From Pantoea latae (GTDB taxonomy: Bacteria > Pseudomonadota > Gammaproteobacteria > Enterobacterales > Enterobacteriaceae): a stretch of 64,000 bases of DNA. The stretch lies in the NCBI RefSeq assembly GCF_002077695.1, contig NZ_MWUE01000003.1, positions 220,676-284,675 of the forward strand. The letters run 5' to 3'. The notes beneath the pieces are model-generated. The model was not told the origin of the DNA and did no database searches. It was given only the letters and a program-made list of their open reading frames with translations. The position numbers were made by a program, and so were the translations under genes. Below are positions 1-7,685 of the stretch, one piece after another; position 1 is the stretch's first letter, and the number at the start of each line of letters is the position of its first letter.

Positions 1-1361
1 CGACGCTGTTCGGCATTGAGCCTGGCCGCTGGCTATACGGCATGACCGGTATCTGGATCGCGCAGGTGCTCTCGTTTACGCCCGTGGCGTTTCTGGTGTT
101 GATTGGCGTCGTTGAGGGGATCAGCCCGTCGCTGGAAGAGGCTTCGCAGACTCTGCGCGCCAACCGCTGGCGCACCTTTACGCGCGTGTCGCTGCCGTTG
201 ATGGCGCCGGGGCTGGCAAATGCTTTCCTCATTGGCTTTATCGAAAGCATGGCCGATTTCGGCAATCCGATGGTGCTGGGCGGCAGCCACGGCGTCCTGT
301 CGACCGAGATCTTTTTTTCCGTGGTCGGCGCGCAGAACGATCCCAGCCGGGCAGCGGTGCTGGCGATGATCCTGCTCTGTTTTACCCTGTGCGCCTTTAT
401 CATTCAGCGCCTGTGGCTGTCCGGCAAAAACTTTGCCACCGTGACCGGCAAAGGCGATGGCGGCAGCCATAGCGCGTTGCCGAAGCCGATGCGTATCGGC
501 GTTTACGGCGTGGTGATCCCGTGGGGAGCGTTCACGCTGGTGGTCTACGGCATGATCATGGTCGGCGGGTTTGTTCAGTCATGGGGGCTGGATAACAGCC
601 TGACGCTGCAGCACTACATTCACGCCTTCCGCGTCACGCTGCAGGAGGGTCATCTGGTCTGGAGCGGCGTCGCGTGGAACTCCTTCTGGACCACCATAGA
701 GATCGCCCTGATCGCCGCGCCGCTTACCGCTATCGTCGGGTTACTGACCGCCTGGCTGATCGTGCGGCAGAAGTTCGCCGGACGCCAGGCGTTTGAATTT
801 GCCCTGATGCTGAGCTTTGCCATTCCCGGCACGGTCATTGGCGTCAGCTACGTCATGGCCTTTAACCTCCCGCCGCTGGAGATCACTGGCACCGCGTTGA
901 TTCTTATCGTCTGTTTTGTTTTCCGCAATATGCCCGTCGGCGTGCGCGGCGGCATAGCGGCCATGAGCCAGCTCGATAAAAGCCTGGATGAAGCCTCTCT
1001 GACGCTGGGCGCGACCAGCTTCCGCACGCTGCGCAAAGTGGTGCTGCCGCTGCTGAAACCGGCCATTAGCGCCGCGCTGGTCTACGCCTTTGTGCGCGCT
1101 ATCACCTCCATCAGCGCCGTGATTTTTCTGGTCAGCGCGCAGTACAACATGGCGACATCCTACATCGTCGGGCTGGTGGAAAATGGCGAGTATGGCGTGG
1201 CGATAGCCTATTCCTCTGTGCTGATCGTCGTGATGCTCGCCATCATTGCGCTCTTCCAGCTGCTGGTCGGCGAGCGGCGCCTGCGTCGAACCGTTAACAG
1301 CCGCGCCATCGCCGCGGCGCCGGCCGCCCCCACCTCGTTAACTCAGGAGAATGCCGTATGA
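1..1361 (+). CDS. Iron(III)/hexose-phosphate-type ABC transporter permease, 5' truncated
   Basis: Inner-membrane permease of the FbpB/AfuB type. The reading frame is open from the window edge, so the start lies upstream; the visible part is about 450 residues. It carries two fused permease units, each with an EAA loop: one begins EASQTLRANRWR near the left edge and the second is EASLTLGATSFR near the C-terminus. This is the usual layout of AfuB-like proteins. The last codon overlaps the ATG of the ATPase gene (ATGA), so the two are translationally coupled. The binding protein should lie just left of the window. The substrate is not readable from the permease: FbpB-type proteins carry ferric iron, AfuB of Actinobacillus carries hexose phosphates, and the phosphatase two genes downstream favours the latter. 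Confidence 0.9.
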   Translation, partial: TLFGIEPGRWLYGMTGIWIAQVLSFTPVAFLVLIGVVEGISPSLEEASQTLRANRWRTFTRVSLPLMAPGLANAFLIGFIESMADFGNPMVLGGSHGVLSTEIFFSVVGAQNDPSRAAVLAMILLCFTLCAFIIQRLWLSGKNFATVTGKGDGGSHSALPKPMRIGVYGVVIPWGAFTLVVYGMIMVGGFVQSWGLDNSLTLQHYIHAFRVTLQEGHLVWSGVAWNSFWTTIEIALIAAPLTAIVGLLTAWLIVRQKFAGRQAFEFALMLSFAIPGTVIGVSYVMAFNLPPLEITGTALILIVCFVFRNMPVGVRGGIAAMSQLDKSLDEASLTLGATSFRTLRKVVLPLLKPAISAALVYAFVRAITSISAVIFLVSAQYNMATSYIVGLVENGEYGVAIAYSSVLIVVMLAIIALFQLLVGERRLRRTVNSRAIAAAPAAPTSLTQENAV

Positions 1362-2419
1362 GCACTGCAACAGCAGGAACTGTGGTCTTTGAACATGTGG
1401 CTAAACGCTTCGCCGGGTTTACGGCCGTGCCGGATCTCTCGCTGACGGTTGAAGCCGGCACGCTGGTGACGCTGCTCGGTCCGTCCGGCTGCGGCAAAAC
1501 CACCACGCTGCGTTTGCTGGCCGGTCTGGAGCATCCCTCCGCCGGGCGCATTTTTATCGGCGGCAAAGATGTGACGCACCTGCCCGCCAACGAGCGTGAC
1601 GTTGCGATGGTGTTTCAGTCCTATGCGCTGTTTCCGCATATGTCGGCGCTGGAAAATGTGAAATATGGCCTGCTGTCCGGCGGCATAAGCCAGCGTGAAG
1701 CGCGGGATCGCGCGCGGGAGGGGCTAAAACTGGTGGGCCTGGAAAACCAGGGCGACCAGCTGCCATCGGAGCTTTCCGGCGGCCAGCAACAGCGAATTGC
1801 GGTGGCGCGTGCGCTGGTGCTGGAGCCGCAGGTGCTGCTGCTGGACGAGCCGCTATCCAATCTGGATGAGCGGCTGCGCCGCCGCGTGCGTACCGATATT
1901 CGCGATTTGCAGCAGCGTCTGGGCTTTACCGCGGTGTACGTCACGCACGATCAGGAGGAAGCGCTGGCCGTTTCCGACAAAATCATCGTGATGCAGGAGG
2001 GAAAAATCGCTCAGCAGGGCGCGCCCGAAACGCTTTACCGTTCGCCCAATTCCGTTTTCATTGCCGATTTTATGGGCGAGGCCAACATTCTCGCCTGTGA
2101 AGTGGAGTCGCTGGAGGGTGACGAGGCGCTGGTACGCCTCGGCAGACAGCTTTACCGCGTGCCCGGCAGCGGCGCGGTGCCCGGAAAAGCGCAGCTTTCC
2201 GTGCGGCCGCAGTTTATTACGCTGCATACCTCCGGCGAAGGTGCGCTGCCGGGCGAAATCCTCCATGCCACCTGGCTCGGCGATCATATTGAATATGAGG
2301 TGAAAACGCCTCTGGGATCGTTGTTTATTGTGGATAACCAGATGGAAAGCAGGCTGCCGCTCGCGGCGAACGTCAACGTCGATTTTAAACCGCAGGGACT
2401 GGCGCTGATCGCCCCCTGA
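1358..2419 (+). CDS. ABC transporter ATP-binding protein (AfuC/FbpC/PotA type)
   Basis: Cytoplasmic ATPase that powers the preceding permease. The 353 residues hold a Walker A motif GPSGCGKTT at about 41-49, the signature LSGGQQQR at 139-146, Walker B LLLDEP near 160-165 and the switch histidine in YVTHDQEEA. The C-terminal third, about 240-353, is a TOBE-type regulatory domain as expected for the AfuC/FbpC/UgpC class. The start overlaps the permease stop by four bases, and the phosphatase gene follows after 23 bases with its own Shine-Dalgarno. Function as importer ATPase is secure; the substrate is inferred from the operon. Confidence 0.92.
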   Translation: MSTATAGTVVFEHVAKRFAGFTAVPDLSLTVEAGTLVTLLGPSGCGKTTTLRLLAGLEHPSAGRIFIGGKDVTHLPANERDVAMVFQSYALFPHMSALENVKYGLLSGGISQREARDRAREGLKLVGLENQGDQLPSELSGGQQQRIAVARALVLEPQVLLLDEPLSNLDERLRRRVRTDIRDLQQRLGFTAVYVTHDQEEALAVSDKIIVMQEGKIAQQGAPETLYRSPNSVFIADFMGEANILACEVESLEGDEALVRLGRQLYRVPGSGAVPGKAQLSVRPQFITLHTSGEGALPGEILHATWLGDHIEYEVKTPLGSLFIVDNQMESRLPLAANVNVDFKPQGLALIAP

Positions 2420-2442
2420 AATCCGGCAATGAAGGAAATAAT

Positions 2443-3252
2443 ATGAGTGAGATTGATCGCAACGCATTGATGTCGCGTCTGGCGCTGGCAGAAGAAACGG
2501 CGCGCGACGCCGGTAATCTTGCGCTTAGCTGGTTCCACCAGCGCGACAGTTTAGTGGTTGAAACCAAAAAAGACTTACAGGATGTCGTTTCCAGGGCCGA
2601 TCGCGATGTCGAGCAAATGATTGACGCGCGTATTCGGGAGCGCTTCGCGGCAGATGGATTCTTAGGCGAAGAGTTCGGCCTGCAGCCTGGCTCGTCGGGC
2701 TATACCTGGGTGGTGGATCCCATCGACGGCACCAGCCCGTTTCTCAACGGCATGCCCAACTGGTGCGTTTCCATTGCGGTGTTGTATCAGGGCGAACCGG
2801 TGATTGGCGTGATCTTCGCGCCATGCTTTGACGAATGTTATGTCGCCGCCACTGGACAAGGCGCGACGCTGAATGGTCGCGTCCTGCAGGTCGATCCTGC
2901 CAGAACCCTGCAAAACCATGTGGTGGGTTTTGGCGCGAACAGCTATGTCACTCCGCAGGCCGTAGGCGAACTGCTGACCGCACTGCTGGCGGCGGGCGGG
3001 AATTTTATTCGCATCGGATCGGGCGCGTTGATGCTGGCCTGGGTCGCGGCCGGGCGCGTGGTGGGCTACGTTGAGCCCTATATGCACGCCTGGGATTGTC
3101 TGGCGGGTTATTGCCTGGTGCGTGAAGCGGGCGGCTGGTATCTGCCCTTTAACACTGAAGGGGATCGCTTAACCAAAGGCGCGAAAGTGCTGGCTGTTGC
3201 GCCCGGCGCCCGCGATGAGCTGAAGAGAATAGCCGGCGTTGAGTGTGAATAG
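2443..3252 (+). CDS. Inositol monophosphatase family protein
   Basis: Mg-dependent phosphatase of the IMPase/FIG superfamily, 269 residues, the normal family length. The metal-site motifs are present: GEE at 75-77, DPIDGT at 92-97 and WD at 217-218. No signal peptide is seen, so it acts in the cytoplasm. It is the last gene of the transporter operon and is followed at once by a strong terminator. Established knowledge: this family dephosphorylates inositol phosphate, histidinol phosphate or sugar phosphates. Inference: it dephosphorylates whatever phosphorylated compound the AfuABC-like transporter imports. HisN-like histidinol phosphatase remains possible but does not explain the context. 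Confidence 0.88.
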   Translation: MSEIDRNALMSRLALAEETARDAGNLALSWFHQRDSLVVETKKDLQDVVSRADRDVEQMIDARIRERFAADGFLGEEFGLQPGSSGYTWVVDPIDGTSPFLNGMPNWCVSIAVLYQGEPVIGVIFAPCFDECYVAATGQGATLNGRVLQVDPARTLQNHVVGFGANSYVTPQAVGELLTALLAAGGNFIRIGSGALMLAWVAAGRVVGYVEPYMHAWDCLAGYCLVREAGGWYLPFNTEGDRLTKGAKVLAVAPGARDELKRIAGVECE

Positions 3253-3265
3253 CTCTTCCCTGGTT

Positions 3266-3303
3266 AACCGAACCCGCCGGTTTTCACGGGTTCGGTTGTT
3301 TTG
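3266..3303 (+). terminator. Intrinsic terminator after the phosphatase gene
   Basis: A perfect 11-bp inverted repeat (arms 3266-3276 and 3287-3297, 10-base loop) is followed by TTGTTTTG. It ends the plus-strand transporter operon and separates it from the convergent DUF1989 operon. Confidence 0.85.
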
Positions 3304-3324
3304 AAACCGGGAGAAAGCGCCCCG

Positions 3325-3996
3325 TCACGCCGGGATCCACGGCCCCTGCAGCTGCACCTGCGGAAAACCCGCAGTCAGAATACGCAGTTCGGCATCGCGC
3401 GGGGTGTTGTCGCCCTGCCCCTGAATGCTGACAATATCCTGCGGGCAGGCTGAGAAGGCGACAAAGCACTCCATCTCCGCGCGCAGGACAATGTAGTCGC
3501 CCGGCTTAGTCACCACCGGCAGGGTTTTCAGCGTGATGCCGTCCGGCTGCACCTGAATGTTCATGAAGATATTAAACGACGCCAGATTGCCGTGCGGCAG
3601 CGCGACGTCCAGCTCGCGCATGGCTTCAAACAGGTTGTCGTGACAGTTGCGATGGGGTTCGGTGCAGCCCAGAAGTTCATAACGGCGCGCATCGCACGCC
3701 GCCATAAAGGTGTCGTGCACGCCCGGCGAGGTATCCGCCACCAGCGTCAGAATCGGATGACGCTGGCTGGTGATAAAGCTATCCCCAACCTGCGGGTTAA
3801 GGCGCTGATTCCACACCCGCGTGGCTTCCATGCTCATATATTCGCTGACGTCATGCGCGTTATAGGCCCAGCAGTCCACCACCTGGGTGCCGTGCAGGTT
3901 GATCACCTGCACCGCTTCTCCTTTCTTCAGGCGCACCGCTTTGCCGTAGCGCGCGGGAAGGGTTAGCGCTTCGCGATGCTGAAATTCAGCTGACAT
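3325..3996 (-). CDS. DUF1989 (urea carboxylase-associated) protein, third copy
   Basis: Member of the DUF1989 family (223 residues). Proteins of this family were long called urea carboxylase-associated proteins, and some (CgdA/CgdB) are subunits of carboxyguanidine deiminase, which turns carboxyguanidine into allophanate and ammonia. The likely metal/active-site residues are present: H94-D95, C101, H115 and C118 in the motif HRNCHDNL. It is the last gene of the minus-strand operon, 13 bases after a permease gene, and has an AGGAG site in front of the ATG. Together with the copy at 5963-6595 it keeps the full Cys/His set, unlike the middle copy. Membership is clear; the substrate is unknown. 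Confidence 0.85.
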   Translation of the reverse strand: MSAEFQHREALTLPARYGKAVRLKKGEAVQVINLHGTQVVDCWAYNAHDVSEYMSMEATRVWNQRLNPQVGDSFITSQRHPILTLVADTSPGVHDTFMAACDARRYELLGCTEPHRNCHDNLFEAMRELDVALPHGNLASFNIFMNIQVQPDGITLKTLPVVTKPGDYIVLRAEMECFVAFSACPQDIVSIQGQGDNTPRDAELRILTAGFPQVQLQGPWIPA

Positions 3997-4009
3997 GTTG
4001 TTCTCCTGG

Positions 4010-4675
4010 TTAATGCTGCACAGCGCGACGATAGCGCGTCATGCGAGATTCAAGGCTGCGGGCCAGCCAGTCGATAAGGCTGTTGAGCAGCCAGTAACAG
4101 AGCGCCACCGTCAGATAGATCTCCAGCGGCGCGTAGGTATCCGAAATCGCCTGTTTAGCGGCGTACATAAACTCCTGCACCGAGACGATCGACAGCAGCG
4201 CAGAATCCTTAATTAAACCGATCATTAGCCCGACCAGCGGCGACAGCATCTGCGGCAGCGTTTGCGGCAGCACCACGTCGCGCAGCTGCTCGCGGCGGCT
4301 CAGGCCTAATACCCGACCCGCTTCCCACTGCCCTTTGGGAAGCGCATCGATGGCCGCCCGGATCACCTGGGCGATGTAAGGCGCGTAGTAGAGCGTCAAC
4401 GCCAGCACGCCCACCACCGGGGACGACAGGGTGATGTCATACTCGGGCAGCACAAAGTAGAGCAGATAGATCACCACCAGCAGCGGCAGCGCCAGGGTTA
4501 ACCCGCTGTAAAGATGGAGCAACCGCAGCCAGAACGGCGAGGCGCGCATCAGCAGCAGCGCCATCAGCGCGCCCCAGCTCAGCGAGCAGAGCGCCGCGAC
4601 AAGACAGAGTTGCAGCGTGGCGAGCATGCCGTCACCCAGCGAGGGCAAGGAAGAGAGAATCGCCTGCCAGTCCAT
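4010..4675 (-). CDS. Polar amino acid-type ABC transporter permease (2)
   Basis: Inner-membrane permease of the HisM/GlnP family, 221 residues with about five hydrophobic spans. The conserved coupling loop reads AGRVLGLSRREQLRDVVLPQ. It starts at the last base of the partner permease gene (TAATG-type overlap) with GGAG upstream, so both are co-translated and probably form a heterodimer. Substrates of this family are polar amino acids and similar cations. No ATPase gene is present in the operon, which is unusual for this transporter class. Confidence 0.9.
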   Translation of the reverse strand: MDWQAILSSLPSLGDGMLATLQLCLVAALCSLSWGALMALLLMRASPFWLRLLHLYSGLTLALPLLVVIYLLYFVLPEYDITLSSPVVGVLALTLYYAPYIAQVIRAAIDALPKGQWEAGRVLGLSRREQLRDVVLPQTLPQMLSPLVGLMIGLIKDSALLSIVSVQEFMYAAKQAISDTYAPLEIYLTVALCYWLLNSLIDWLARSLESRMTRYRRAVQH

Positions 4676-5325
4676 TACGCTCTCCTCTTTTTAGTTTCAA
4701 GACGTCTTGCCGCGGCAATCAGCGGCATGGCGATCAACAGATAACCCGCCGCCACCAGCAGCAGCACCTGGGTCGCTTCATAGGTGCGCGCAATAACAAT
4801 TTGCCCGGCGTAGGTGAGTTCCGTCAGGGCCACCACCGACGCCAGCGGCGTGGTTTTCAGCAGAATCGTGAACTCGTTGACCAGCATCGGCAGGCTCGCC
4901 CGCATCACCTGTGGGTTAACCACATACCACCAGGTTAACAGCCGGCTTAAACCCAGCGTACGCGCCGCTTCCAGCTGGCCGCGCGTCACCAGCGAGCGGT
5001 TAACGCGCAATATCTCCGCGACATAGGCCCCGCTGTTGAGGCCGATGGCGATCACCGCAGCCAGCATCGGCTGGCCGCCCAGCCCAAGGCGCGGCAGGGT
5101 AAAAAACACCACAAACAGCTGCACGATGGCGGGCGTGCCTCGCATCAGGCTGACATACAGCCGGCCAATCGCGCGCCAGATCCCACCACGACGCAGCTGC
5201 AGGAAGCAGCCAAGCTGCCCCATCACCACGCTGACCAGCGACGCGAGCAGGGTCAGCACCAGCGTCATCAGCAGGCCGTGTCCGAGTTCCGGCAGCGCGG
5301 CCACTACCTGTGGATCCAGCCCCAT
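4675..5325 (-). CDS. Polar amino acid-type ABC transporter permease (1)
   Basis: Inner-membrane permease of the HisQ/GlnP family, 216 residues. The coupling loop reads EAARTLGLSRLLTWWYVVNP and several hydrophobic spans are visible. The start is supported by GGAG six bases upstream of the ATG. It lies three bases after the middle DUF1989 gene and overlaps the second permease by one base. It should form the membrane channel with that permease and take substrate from the binding protein at 6598-7434. The ATPase must come from elsewhere in the genome. Confidence 0.9.
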   Translation of the reverse strand: MGLDPQVVAALPELGHGLLMTLVLTLLASLVSVVMGQLGCFLQLRRGGIWRAIGRLYVSLMRGTPAIVQLFVVFFTLPRLGLGGQPMLAAVIAIGLNSGAYVAEILRVNRSLVTRGQLEAARTLGLSRLLTWWYVVNPQVMRASLPMLVNEFTILLKTTPLASVVALTELTYAGQIVIARTYEATQVLLLVAAGYLLIAMPLIAAARRLETKKRRA

Positions 5326-5328
5326 GCG

Positions 5329-5979
5329 CTACTCCGCGTTAAAGTCGTGCAGGTTTTCCGCCACCGATAACAGCAGCGGCGCCGGACGATCGTTGCCCTC
5401 AATCCCGGTGTTGCATGCAGAGACGATAAACTGCGTGTCCATCACGACGCGACAGGTGATGCTGTCGCCCGCTCTGGTCAGGTTTGGCTCAGGCAGAATC
5501 TCGCCGGCGCGTGTCAGCCTGACGTGCATAAACAGGTTGATCGGGTCCGGCAGCTTCGGCACCGTCATATCCAGCCGCGCCAGCTCGCTCTTCACCGCTT
5601 CCAGACAGCCCTCTTCGCCCTGATAGCCGCGCCCGGCAAGAAACGCGCGCGTCGAGGCGGGCAGCAGCAGGTCGTGACGCTTCACGCTGTCTTTGCCCAG
5701 CACCATCATTGGGCGACGACGGTTATTCACCAGGCGCATCCCGGAGCCGAGCAGATAGCTGTTGCTGAAGACGCGAGTGTGATGCACAGAGAGCCACACC
5801 GCCGGATCGGCCAGGCTAAAGCCGAACAGCGAGGCCACCGCGCCGTCGCCCTGCGCGGTAATACGCAGCAGCTGGCCGCGCAGCACCCTGATGGCTCCGG
5901 CGCTGCCCGGCTCGACCGTGACGGATGGCGCCTGGGTGCGCAGCGCGGTCTCGCTATAATTTTCACGCATTAACAGCAT
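5329..5979 (-). CDS. DUF1989 protein, second copy, degenerate motif
   Basis: DUF1989 family member of 216 residues. The family fold signature is recognisable (RHDLLLPAST at about 101-110), but the two positions holding Cys and His in the sister copies appear as Ser109 and Glu122; only the second Cys (C125) is kept. This suggests a structural or regulatory partner of the active copies, as in a two-component CgdA/CgdB enzyme. An in-frame second ATG lies nine bases in, but GAGGAG seven bases upstream favours the first. The gene begins inside the end of the preceding DUF1989 gene, so translation is coupled. Confidence 0.82.
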   Translation of the reverse strand: MLLMRENYSETALRTQAPSVTVEPGSAGAIRVLRGQLLRITAQGDGAVASLFGFSLADPAVWLSVHHTRVFSNSYLLGSGMRLVNNRRRPMMVLGKDSVKRHDLLLPASTRAFLAGRGYQGEEGCLEAVKSELARLDMTVPKLPDPINLFMHVRLTRAGEILPEPNLTRAGDSITCRVVMDTQFIVSACNTGIEGNDRPAPLLLSVAENLHDFNAE

Positions 5980-6595
5980 GATGCATCTCCTCTGCGTGGA
6001 AACGGTCGCTCACCACGATCTCGATGGGCGTAACCTGTAGCCCGTTGCCGGGAATAATGTCCTGCGGGCAGGACGACACCGCGCAGATCAGGTCGCACAG
6101 CGCTTCAAACGTGATACTGTCACCCGCCTGGCTGTTGGGGTCGGTCACCTCCATACGGCCATCGGCCGTTACCGGGCCGTTCTGGAACAGGTTGAACGGC
6201 TCCGGCAGCGAGAAGTAGGTCACGCCAAAGGCCTTCAGCCCTTCAAGCAGGTTATCCACGCAGTTGCGATGCCCTTCAACGCCGAAATCCACGCTGAAAC
6301 GGGTGCGATCGCAAGCGGGCACGTTGGCGTCGTGAATGCCGATGCTGTCGGCCAGAATGCGCAGCATCGGACGGTTTTCACTCGACCAGAGCGCGTCGCC
6401 CGGCTGAAAGAACAGCGAGCGCAGCTGCTGACGGGTATGCACCGGCGACAACTTTTCGTTGAGGTCGTCAGCGTTAACCGCGACAAAATCGGCCGCCTGC
6501 TGCCCTTCACTGTCAATGACGGTAATAAACTGCCCTTTACGCACGCGAAAGGTCTTTCCGTGGCCCGCAGGCACGGTCAGGTTGCACTGGCACAT
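5963..6595 (-). CDS. DUF1989 protein, first copy
   Basis: DUF1989 family member, 210 residues from the start MCQCNLTVPA. A longer open frame extends 165 bases further upstream but runs into the binding-protein gene. The start at 6595 is chosen because the binding-protein stop lies two bases before it and GGAG sits 6-10 bases ahead. The family residues H88-D89, C95, H109 and C112 (HRNCVDNL) are all present, so this copy is probably catalytic. It follows the binding-protein gene directly. Related enzymes act on carboxyguanidine; with an amino-acid-type transporter another guanidino or ureido compound is possible. Confidence 0.85.
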   Translation of the reverse strand: MCQCNLTVPAGHGKTFRVRKGQFITVIDSEGQQAADFVAVNADDLNEKLSPVHTRQQLRSLFFQPGDALWSSENRPMLRILADSIGIHDANVPACDRTRFSVDFGVEGHRNCVDNLLEGLKAFGVTYFSLPEPFNLFQNGPVTADGRMEVTDPNSQAGDSITFEALCDLICAVSSCPQDIIPGNGLQVTPIEIVVSDRFHAEEMHHAVNA

Positions 6596-6597
6596 AG

Positions 6598-7434
6598 TTA
6601 CTCCTGAGGAATGAAATCGCTGGCGGGCACGGTAAAGGTGGTGCCGAGATAGTGCTGCTGCAGCGTTGTCAGCTCGCCATTTTTCTGCATGGCCAGAATA
6701 TGGTCGCTGATGGCTTTGTTCAGGCTGCCGTCCTCTTTGCGCGTTGCCCAGCCCATCCACTGCGACGGCCCCACTTCGCCTGCCTGCGCCACTTTGCCGG
6801 CATATTTTTTCGCCACGGGCGCCAGTACCGAGATGTCGTCATAGACGAAATCAGCGCGCTTGGTCATCAGGGTGCTGACCGTCTGATCCAGCGAGTCCAC
6901 GTTGATGATAGCGATCGGTTTTTTGCCCTCTTTTTTCAGCTGCTGGTTAAAGGTTTTCAGCAGCTGCTCCGGCACGCTGGAGGTTTTCACGGCGCCACGC
7001 AAACCAGAGAGGCTTTCCGGACTGAGGGTTTTACCGCTGAACGCTTTCGCCGCCTCTTCACGCATCAGCACGCCGTTAACGGTTTTGCTGTAGGGCACGG
7101 TGAACAGCACTTTTTTGGCGCGCTCAGCGGTGAGGTTGAGCGAGGATCCTTCGGCATTGAACGAGCCGGAGATCAGGCCAGGCAAAATGCCGCTGAAAGC
7201 GGTTTTCTGGAATTCCACTTTCACCCCGAGATCTTTCGCGAAAGATTGCATAATCGCCACGCTGTAGCCGGTGATCTCCCCTTTGTCGTCGGTGTATTCG
7301 TATGGAGGAAAGGTTGGATCGATGCCAACGGTGATTTTGCCGCTGCTTTTGATGTCGGCCAGGGTGTCGGCTTGCGCCTGCGCCATGGTGCCAACAGAGA
7401 GAAGTACGGCGATCAGCAGTGCGTTTTTTTTCAT
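6598..7434 (-). CDS. Amino acid-type ABC transporter substrate-binding protein
   Basis: Periplasmic binding protein of the SBP_bac_3 family, 278 residues. A cleavable signal peptide is clear (charged start MKKNALL, hydrophobic core, AQA-type cleavage near 20-22). The mature protein begins with the family pattern KITVGIDPTFPPYEY and contains GYSVAIMQSFAKDLGV. It is the first gene of a six-gene minus-strand operon: binding protein, DUF1989, DUF1989, permease, permease, DUF1989. The operon has a sigma-54 promoter 40-60 bases upstream, so nitrogen limitation should induce it. The ligand is unknown; cationic or guanidino amino acids and guanidine-like compounds are reasonable guesses. Confidence 0.9.
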   Translation of the reverse strand: MKKNALLIAVLLSVGTMAQAQADTLADIKSSGKITVGIDPTFPPYEYTDDKGEITGYSVAIMQSFAKDLGVKVEFQKTAFSGILPGLISGSFNAEGSSLNLTAERAKKVLFTVPYSKTVNGVLMREEAAKAFSGKTLSPESLSGLRGAVKTSSVPEQLLKTFNQQLKKEGKKPIAIINVDSLDQTVSTLMTKRADFVYDDISVLAPVAKKYAGKVAQAGEVGPSQWMGWATRKEDGSLNKAISDHILAMQKNGELTTLQQHYLGTTFTVPASDFIPQE

Positions 7435-7475
7435 TGTGGTGTTTCCCTGGTGTGGTGAAATCTCTTTTTCTACTG

Positions 7476-7491
7476 AGCATGTTTTGTGCCA
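7476..7491 (-). promoter_or_regulatory. Sigma-54 (RpoN) promoter of the DUF1989/ABC operon
   Basis: On the minus strand the sequence reads TGGCACAAAACATGCT. It matches the -24/-12 consensus TGGCACGNNNNTTGCW with GG and GC at exactly the required spacing. Transcription would begin near 7465, about 30 bases ahead of the ATG at 7434. Confidence 0.75.
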
Positions 7492-7553
7492 GATTTTTCA
7501 CTCACCCGATGACGCATTGAGAGAACAGGATGCTTTAGTTAATAAAATCAGTG

Positions 7554-7567
7554 AGAAACAAATGTTT
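7554..7567. promoter_or_regulatory. GAAACA-AA-TGTTTC palindrome, possible RpiR operator
   Basis: A perfect 6-2-6 inverted repeat upstream of the sigma-54 promoter. RpiR-family regulators commonly bind palindromes with GAAA/TTTC arms, and an RpiR gene is the next one upstream. Binding is inferred only. Confidence 0.4.
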
Positions 7568-7636
7568 CTTTTATTTAAATTTATATTTCTTAAATTTCAC
7601 AGGCGGGAAAACGGGACGCCTGCGCCTGGGGAGGGT

Positions 7637-7653
7637 TGCACCGTTTCGGCGCG
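7637..7653. promoter_or_regulatory. Possible NtrC-like enhancer site
   Basis: TGCACCGTTTCGGCGCG resembles the NtrC consensus TGCACYNNNNNGGTGCA in its left half and centre but not perfectly. It lies about 170-190 bases upstream of the predicted start site, a workable distance for an enhancer. Confidence 0.3.
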
Positions 7654-7657
7654 ATGA

Positions 7658-7676
7658 CTGGCGCGGGATGCGCCAG
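7658..7676. repeat. Hairpin with GGGAT loop
   Basis: Perfect 7-bp stem CTGGCGC/GCGCCAG closing a GGGAT loop, just past the end of the RpiR gene. No run of A lies to its left, so it is not a good intrinsic terminator for that gene. The loop resembles those of the hairpins at the right edge of the window. Confidence 0.5.
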
Positions 7677-7685
7677 AAAGGGGCG

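Noticed and set aside
7658..7676. Intrinsic terminator of the RpiR gene
   Set aside because: The hairpin is perfect but has no T-run on the minus strand, so it is listed as a repeat/hairpin instead.
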